From assembly GCA_017614275.1 (NCBI GenBank), contig JAGACE010000148.1, forward strand, positions 1 through 16,079: DNA of 16,079 bases, read 5' to 3'. A program made the translations under genes and the position numbers. This DNA comes from Clostridia bacterium (GTDB taxonomy: Bacteria; Bacillota; Clostridia; Oscillospirales; Acutalibacteraceae). The notes below the pieces were generated by a model. It ran no database searches. It had not been told where the DNA came from and saw nothing but the letters and a program-made list of their open reading frames with translations. Of this stretch, positions 12,274 through 16,079 are shown piece by piece (the stretch's first letter is position 1; every line of letters starts with the position of its first letter).

Positions 12274-12299
12274 GACCGGACGGCTGTCCGGTCTTTTTT
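12274..12299. terminator. Bidirectional terminator between trxB and the TetR gene
   Basis: A perfect 8-bp stem GACCGGAC (12274-12281) and GTCCGGTC (12286-12293) with a GGCT loop, then six T residues (12294-12299). An A-run precedes it on the left, so it also serves the convergent TetR transcript. Confidence 0.9.
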
Positions 12300-12307
12300 G
12301 ATCGATT

Positions 12308-12901
12308 TTAATAGTTCGTGATGTCCCGGTTGGGCTGCAGCAGGGTGCAGAGGAGGTCGAAGCTCTCCTTCTTGAAGTCGAAGCTCCCGTTCGTCTGGGT
12401 CCAGCGGATGTCCAGGCCGACCGCGCAGATGTACACGCCCTTGACGATCAGGAAGGGGTCGGACATGTTCTTGATCTCCCCCATGCGCTGCATCTTCCGG
12501 ACCAGAGAGATGAAGATCTTCACGGACTCCGGCTGTTCGTTCGGGTCCTCCGAGAAGAATTTGATCTGGGAGACGTTCTGCATGGAGATGGTGGCCACCA
12601 GCTTCGGACCGAAGTCGATGTGCCGCTCGATGTCGATCTTCAGAAGCTCCCAGAACTGCTCCAGGGGCGAGTCGAATTCCAGCATGATCTCCGGCAGCCG
12701 GCGGTGCTTTTCCTCGTCATCCGTGAAGTAGGTCTCACCGAATACCTCGTCCCGGTTGCGGAAATACAGATAAAATGTGTTTTTTGAAATGCCGGCCTCT
12801 TCGCAGATCTCCCGGACGGTCACGTTTTGAGGACCGTTCTCTTTCGCGAGTTTGACAGAGGCCAAGATAATATTGCGTCTGGTCGTCTCCGGTTTGCCCA
12901 T
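12308..12901 (-). CDS. TetR-family transcriptional regulator
   Basis: A 197-aa regulator of typical TetR length. The N-terminal DNA-binding domain includes TVREICEEAGISKNTFYLYF (28-47), a clear TetR helix-turn-helix, followed by RNRDEVF. The C-terminal ligand and dimer domain (about 60-190) is not diagnostic of an effector. It represses target genes until a small molecule binds. The ATG has GGGAGG 9 nt upstream. No gene is divergently transcribed from it and no neighbour shares its transcript, so the target is not obvious; autoregulation is possible, but I found no clear palindrome at its promoter. Confidence 0.9.
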   Translation of the reverse strand: MGKPETTRRNIILASVKLAKENGPQNVTVREICEEAGISKNTFYLYFRNRDEVFGETYFTDDEEKHRRLPEIMLEFDSPLEQFWELLKIDIERHIDFGPKLVATISMQNVSQIKFFSEDPNEQPESVKIFISLVRKMQRMGEIKNMSDPFLIVKGVYICAVGLDIRWTQTNGSFDFKKESFDLLCTLLQPNRDITNY

Positions 12902-12942
12902 TTCCCAAAACCTCCCAACTAAAACAGGACTATTTCGCTCTT

Positions 12943-12971
12943 ATCGTAACGCAGCGGAGGAAAAATCGCAA
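12943..12971 (-). promoter_or_regulatory. Promoter of the TetR gene
   Basis: On the minus strand TTGCGA (12966-12971), a 17-nt spacer and TACGAT (12943-12948), each box matching 4 of 6 consensus bases. The leader runs about 35 nt to the GGGAGG and ATG. Confidence 0.5.
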
Positions 12972-13000
12972 CCATCGTCCTGTAAAGTGTGTAAAGAAAA

Positions 13001-13031
13001 GACCTTTGGAACCGTTCCAAAGGTCTTTTTT
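13001..13031. terminator. Terminator between the flavodoxin-like and TetR genes
   Basis: A perfect 11-bp stem GACCTTTGGAA (13001-13011) and TTCCAAAGGTC (13015-13025) with a 3-nt loop. Reading the minus strand it is followed by TTTTCTTT, so it ends the leftward flavodoxin-like transcript before the TetR promoter. A T-run also follows on the plus strand (13026-13031). Confidence 0.88.
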
Positions 13032-13044
13032 GCAACTTTTGTCT

Positions 13045-13575
13045 TCAGTCTGCGGTCAGTTTCTGCCCGCGCTCGGATTCGAGGAAATCGGTCAGTTCCG
13101 AGACGCCGTCCAGGCTGGAGTGGTCGAACGTGCGGCCGATGTTGTTGAGGAAGAAGCGCTCGTTGGCGGACAGCTTCCGGTAATCGAAGCTCTGCAGGGT
13201 CTCCTTGTACATCAGGAGCGCCGCCTTCTGGCCCTCCGTCAGCCGGTACCAGCGCAGGCCGCCCTCGAAGTAGAAGGTCGGGATGTCCTGCAGCCCGTTC
13301 TTCTCCTTGAACCGCGCGGCGTCTCCGTCCCGCTTCGGCAGCGCGCCGACGGCAAACACGATGTACTTGCCGCGGACCTTGCCCTGCAGTTCCTGGAGGC
13401 CCTGGATGTAACCGCCCTTGACCCAGCCGCCGAACACGACCAGCGGATACTTCTTCAGGTCCTCCGCGGTCACGTCTTCCAGACGGAACAGATCGCACTT
13501 GAGCTGGTTCGCCACCCAGTTCGCGTATTTTTCAGTAAAGCCGGTATTGCCGGTAAAGACGACAGCGGTCAGCAT
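13045..13575 (-). CDS. Flavodoxin-like (flavodoxin_5 / HemG-type) protein
   Basis: A 176-aa cytoplasmic protein with the flavodoxin order: VVFTGNTGFTEKYANWVANQL (5-25 region) with the FMN phosphate loop T8-GNTGFT14, LEDVTAEDL (32-40), VVFGGWVKGGYIQGLQEL (46-63) as the second FMN loop, and KYIVFAVGALP (70-80). The tail has GLRWYRLTEGQKAALLMYKETL. This resembles flavodoxin-domain proteins related to HemG protoporphyrinogen oxidase, but no heme gene is near, so a general FMN redox role is all that can be claimed. GGAGG lies 7 nt before the ATG. It is a single-gene unit with its own terminator. Confidence 0.8.
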   Translation of the reverse strand: MLTAVVFTGNTGFTEKYANWVANQLKCDLFRLEDVTAEDLKKYPLVVFGGWVKGGYIQGLQELQGKVRGKYIVFAVGALPKRDGDAARFKEKNGLQDIPTFYFEGGLRWYRLTEGQKAALLMYKETLQSFDYRKLSANERFFLNNIGRTFDHSSLDGVSELTDFLESERGQKLTAD

Positions 13576-13609
13576 GTCCTGTCCTCCACTTTCTATATTT
13601 CTCCCATCG

Positions 13610-13618
13610 ATTGTACCA
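13610..13618 (-). promoter_or_regulatory. Extended -10 promoter of the flavodoxin-like gene
   Basis: The minus strand reads TGGTACAAT, an extended -10 element (TGn plus TACAAT). The -35 position falls in the T-run of the preceding terminator (13632-13638), which has no good consensus, so the extended -10 probably carries recognition. The start site would be about 28 nt before the ATG at 13575. Confidence 0.5.
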
Positions 13619-13631
13619 AAGTTCCCCGCAG

Positions 13632-13664
13632 AAAAAAAGCCCCCGCGGAAGTTTTCCGCGGGGG
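13632..13664 (-). terminator. Terminator of the EF-G-like gene
   Basis: A perfect 11-bp, very GC-rich stem CCCCCGCGGAA (13640-13650) and TTCCGCGGGGG (13654-13664). On the minus strand it is followed by CTTTTTTT (13632-13639), so it ends the leftward transcript right after the stop codon at 13680-13682. Confidence 0.93.
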
Positions 13665-13679
13665 TTTTGCGTGTGCGAT

Positions 13680-15746
13680 TTATTCGGCGTTGGCCTCTTC
13701 GATGATCTTCTGTGCCACGTTGCCGGGGACTTCCTCGTACCGCGCGAAGGAGGTGAGGAAGGAACCGCGGCCCTTGGTGGTGGAGCGCAGCATGGTCGGG
13801 AAGTCGGACAGTTCCGCTTCCGGGACCTCGGCGGTCAGCTTCTGCAGCCCTCTGGCGCCTTCCACCGGCTCCATGCCGAGGACGCGGCCGCGCCGCTTCG
13901 TGACGTCGCCCATGATGTCGCCCATGTTGTCGTCGGGGACGGTGATCTCGACGGTCAGGATCGGCTCGAGGAGGACCGGGTCCGCCTCGGCGACGCCCTT
14001 CTTGTAGGCCAGGGACGCAGCGGTCTTGAAGGCCATTTCGGAGGAGTCGACCGGATGGTAGGAACCGTCATAGAGGACGGCTTTCAGACCGACCATCGGA
14101 TAACCGGCGAGAACGCCCTTCTCGATGGAGTCCTGCAGGCCCTTTTCGACAGCCGGGAAGTAGTTCTTCGGGACAGAGCCGCCAAAGACTTCCTCGGAGA
14201 ACTGGAGGCCGGGCTCGGTGGTGGGTTCGAACCGGATCCACACGTCGCCGTACTGGCCGTGGCCGCCGGACTGTTTCTTATGCTTGCCCTGGACCTGGAC
14301 GGTCTTGCGGATGGCTTCGCGATAAGCGACTTTCGGAGCAGTCAGTTCGACGTCGACGCCGAATTTGTTCTTCAGCTTGCCGACGATGAAATCGATGTGC
14401 TGTTCGCCCTGGCCGGAGAGGACCTGTTCCTTGGTCTCCTTGTTCGTGCCGAACTGGATGGTGGGATCCTCTTCCATCAGACGGGCCAGACCGGAGGCGA
14501 TCTTGTCCTCTTCGCCCTTCTTCTTCGCGGCAACAGCCATCGAATAGCAGGGGACCGGGACGGTCAGACCGTTGAGGGTCAGCGGGTTGGCCGCGGCGGT
14601 GATGGTGTCGCCGGTCTTGATGCCGGTCAGCTTGGTGACGACGCCGATGTCGCCGGCCACGATCTCCGTGCTGTCTTCCAGCGTGCCGCCGTGCGGGACG
14701 GAGATCTTGCCCATGCGTTCGCTGTCGCCGGTGCGGGCGCAGTAGCAGGGCGTGTCCGCCGTGATCTTGCCGGAGACGACCTTGATGAAGGACATCTTGC
14801 CGACGAACGGGTCGGCGATGGTCTTGAAGCAGATGGCGGCAAGCGGGCCGTTCGGGTCGCAGGCCAGTTCCACTTCGTTGCCGTTCTTGTCGACGGCAGT
14901 TTCACCGGCTTTGGCGCTGGCGCTCGGGCCGAGGTTGACCAGGCCGCTCAGCAGCTGGTCGATGCCTTCCAGCTTGTCCGCGGAGCAGGCATAGACGGGA
15001 TACAGTTCCCCGTTGGTGACGCCTTCCAGCAGACCGGTCAGCGCTTCGACTTCGGTGAAGGGCTCGCCTTCGAAGTATTTTTCCATGAGTTCGTCGCTCG
15101 TGGTGGCGACGGCCTCATTGAACATGTCTTTGTAGGCGTCCAGCTTGTCGGACGCGGGCATGTCGACTTCCACCGACTTGCCGTCCTTGTACTCGTAGCA
15201 CTTGTTCTGGGACAGGTTCACGAGATAGCGGACCGCGCCCTCTTCGATCAGCGGGACGACGACCGGGCAGATCTTGTTGCCGTAGACGTCCTGCAGCAGC
15301 TCGAAGACGGTGCCGAAGTTGGCGTTCTCGGCGTCGGTCTTGTTGATGACGAAGATCTTGGCGAGGTCGCGGACCTCGGCGGCGTTGAACGCCTTCTCGG
15401 CGCCGACGTCATACGAGTTGCGCTCTGCGTCCAGGACGATCAGCATGCTGCCTGCGGCGCGGGCCGCTTCGGAAAGTCCGCCAGCGAAATCGAAAAGACC
15501 GGGAGTATCAATCAGGTTGATCTTGACATCGTTCCATTCAAGGCATGCGACTGCGCTCTGGAGAGAGGCCTGACGTTTCTTCTCTTCCGGGTCATAGTCC
15601 ATGACGGTGCTGCCGTCTGCCACTTTACCGAGCCGTTTGGCGGCTCCGGCCGTGTACAGCATGGCCTCGCACAGGGTGGTTTTGCCCCGTCCGGCATGAC
15701 CCGCAACCGCAATGTTGCGGATGTTGGTGGCGTTATAAGTTTTCAT
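13680..15746 (-). CDS. Elongation factor G-like GTPase (EF-G paralogue)
   Basis: A 688-aa translational GTPase with EF-G domain order: GTPase domain (about 1-270), beta-barrel domain II (about 300-390), and C-terminal domains III-V including the EF-G signature area GKHKKQSGGHGQYGDVWIRF and the end domain VTKRRGRVLGMEP. G motifs are GHAGRGKTTL (16-25), DTPGLFDF (80-87) and NKTD (135-138). Canonical EF-G has DTPGH, with the His positioning the attacking water; here it is Leu84, and the G1 loop has AGR where EF-G has VDA. Both changes are seen in the EF-G-like paralogue group of Bacteria, which is not the housekeeping fusA. No rps12/rps7/tuf genes accompany it, which supports a paralogue. GAGGAGG lies 8 nt before the ATG. 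It is a single-gene unit with a strong promoter and structured leader. Confidence 0.88.
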   Translation of the reverse strand: MKTYNATNIRNIAVAGHAGRGKTTLCEAMLYTAGAAKRLGKVADGSTVMDYDPEEKKRQASLQSAVACLEWNDVKINLIDTPGLFDFAGGLSEAARAAGSMLIVLDAERNSYDVGAEKAFNAAEVRDLAKIFVINKTDAENANFGTVFELLQDVYGNKICPVVVPLIEEGAVRYLVNLSQNKCYEYKDGKSVEVDMPASDKLDAYKDMFNEAVATTSDELMEKYFEGEPFTEVEALTGLLEGVTNGELYPVYACSADKLEGIDQLLSGLVNLGPSASAKAGETAVDKNGNEVELACDPNGPLAAICFKTIADPFVGKMSFIKVVSGKITADTPCYCARTGDSERMGKISVPHGGTLEDSTEIVAGDIGVVTKLTGIKTGDTITAAANPLTLNGLTVPVPCYSMAVAAKKKGEEDKIASGLARLMEEDPTIQFGTNKETKEQVLSGQGEQHIDFIVGKLKNKFGVDVELTAPKVAYREAIRKTVQVQGKHKKQSGGHGQYGDVWIRFEPTTEPGLQFSEEVFGGSVPKNYFPAVEKGLQDSIEKGVLAGYPMVGLKAVLYDGSYHPVDSSEMAFKTAASLAYKKGVAEADPVLLEPILTVEITVPDDNMGDIMGDVTKRRGRVLGMEPVEGARGLQKLTAEVPEAELSDFPTMLRSTTKGRGSFLTSFARYEEVPGNVAQKIIEEANAE

Positions 15747-15784
15747 AGTAGAGTCCTCCTCGGTCTATAAATACAAGATGTTGT

Positions 15785-15832
15785 GGGGGCGATGGACATT
15801 TTCCACAAAAACGCCCCCCGTTTTACAAACGG
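15785..15832 (-). promoter_or_regulatory. Two adjacent hairpins in the leader of the EF-G-like gene
   Basis: In the roughly 87-nt leader, CCGTTT/AAACGG (15818-15832, 3-nt loop) comes first in the mRNA. It is followed by a longer hairpin with arms GGGGGCG (15785-15791) and CGCCCCC (15812-15818) and an inner TGGA/TCCA pairing (15793-15796, 15802-15805). They share base 15818, so they partly compete. No T-run follows, so a regulatory or stabilising leader is more likely than a terminator. Confidence 0.5.
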
Positions 15833-15840
15833 TACTGTAA

Positions 15841-15869
15841 ATTTTACCATAAACACGCGGTTATTTCAA
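15841..15869 (-). promoter_or_regulatory. Promoter of the EF-G-like gene
   Basis: On the minus strand TTGAAA (15864-15869), a 17-nt spacer and TAAAAT (15841-15846) preceded by TGG, an extended -10. The start site would fall near 15834, at the beginning of the structured leader. Confidence 0.78.
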
Positions 15870-15881
15870 TAAAAAGCGGGG

Positions 15882-15899
15882 CGGAAGCGGAGGCTTCCG
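15882..15899. other. Perfect 7-bp hairpin in the divergent control region
   Basis: CGGAAGC (15882-15888) and GCTTCCG (15893-15899) with a GGAG loop. On the minus strand a run of five T lies about 6 nt beyond it, which is terminator-like, but no leftward gene ends here. It lies just upstream of the EF-G-like promoter and may insulate it from leftward read-through or act as a binding site. Confidence 0.4.
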
Positions 15900-15973
15900 A
15901 AGGGGGAATTTGTTCTCTCTTTCTGTGCAATTTGTCGCTCTCTTTGACACGTGTGTAAAGTTATTTGTTTAAA

Positions 15974-16002
15974 TTGACTTTGAGTCCTTTGTATTATAGA
16001 AT
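15974..16002 (+). promoter_or_regulatory. Rightward sigma-A-type promoter near the window end
   Basis: TTGACT (15974-15979), a 17-nt spacer and TAGAAT (15997-16002) in an AT-rich stretch. It points to a transcription unit that begins near 16009 and continues beyond the window. Confidence 0.65.
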
Positions 16003-16008
16003 ATTATG

Positions 16009-16079
16009 TGCGTATTGAGCAGGGGCTCACGTTCCGGACCGTTTCGGTCTGCAGGAATTCGTTCACCGCGGGCCGCTGC
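16009..16079 (+). other. Start of a rightward transcript with two early hairpins (cut by window end)
   Basis: Right after the promoter come TGAGC/GCTCA (16016-16029) and GACCG/CGGTC with a TTT loop (16037-16049), the latter bracketed by TTCC (16032-16035) and GGAA (16054-16057). Base composition switches sharply from AT-rich to GC-rich. An open frame from an ATG at 16005 reaches the end, but it has no ribosome binding site and begins before the predicted start site. A structured RNA or a structured mRNA leader fits better. I do not recognise tmRNA, RNase P, SRP or 6S sequence in these 71 bases. Confidence 0.3.

Noticed and set aside
13680..15746. Housekeeping fusA or a tetracycline-resistance protein (TetM type)
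   Set aside because: The PGH histidine and standard P-loop are replaced, there is no ribosomal-protein context, and the G-domain variants match the EF-G-like paralogue group.
13611..15770. 719-aa plus-strand frame opposite the EF-G-like gene
   Set aside because: It is antisense to a clear EF-G-family gene. Its translation is rich in Gly, Asp, Val and Arg without motifs, and it has no ribosome binding site; it is a product of GC-rich codon bias.

Overview
The window looks like chromosomal DNA from a GC-rich, Gram-positive-type bacterium, most likely a member of the Bacillota (Clostridia or a GC-rich Erysipelotrichia-like lineage). The reasons are strong AGGAGG-type ribosome binding sites, TTGACA/TATAAT-type promoters in AT-rich gaps, compact hairpin/T-tract terminators, and a gene set typical of anaerobic Bacillota (FliB-like Cys-cluster protein, stand-alone PqqD-like protein, EF-G paralogue, trxA-trxB pair). 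Genus cannot be decided from the sequence alone. The strong codon bias leaves long open frames antisense to real genes; these were treated as shadows.

Layout. 1-320: an AT-rich array of four 38-bp inverted repeats spaced at exactly 64 bp, with no gene. 354-1391 (-): FliB-like protein, divergent from 1494-2216 (+), a Pr6Pr-like membrane protein; their promoters lie back to back. 2217-2338: a GC-rich, hairpin-rich gap, then 2366-2665 (+), a small PqqD-like protein. 2702-10759 (-): eight tightly packed genes read leftward from 10759, in the order DgkA-type lipid kinase, CarS-like CTP:lipid cytidylyltransferase, PssA-type CDP-alcohol phosphatidyltransferase, phosphatidylserine decarboxylase, UbiA-family prenyltransferase, PEP-synthase/rifampin-phosphotransferase-like enzyme, GNAT-like protein, KefC-like antiporter. 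10760-10996: AT-rich divergent control region. 10997-12261 (+): trxA-trxB. 12308-12901 (-): TetR regulator. 13045-13575 (-): flavodoxin-like protein. 13680-15746 (-): EF-G-like GTPase with a structured leader. 15747-16079: divergent promoters and the start of a rightward transcript that leaves the window.

The most interesting unit is the eight-gene operon. Its first four genes spell out a complete head-group route in reaction order: lipid alcohol to lipid phosphate (kinase), CDP-lipid (CarS-like), lipid-phosphoserine (PssA), lipid-phosphoethanolamine (Psd). The activating enzyme belongs to the archaeal-type CarS family, not the usual bacterial CdsA, and a UbiA-family prenyltransferase (the superfamily that contains the archaeal ether-lipid enzyme DGGGP synthase) is encoded directly after psd. 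An RPH-like dikinase, a GNAT protein and an antiporter follow with overlaps or gaps of at most 21 bp. I infer a dedicated pathway for a phosphoethanolamine lipid, perhaps with an isoprenoid part; the actual product cannot be read from sequence. The trxA-trxB pair, TetR gene, flavodoxin and EF-G-like gene are separate transcription units, each bounded by its own terminator.
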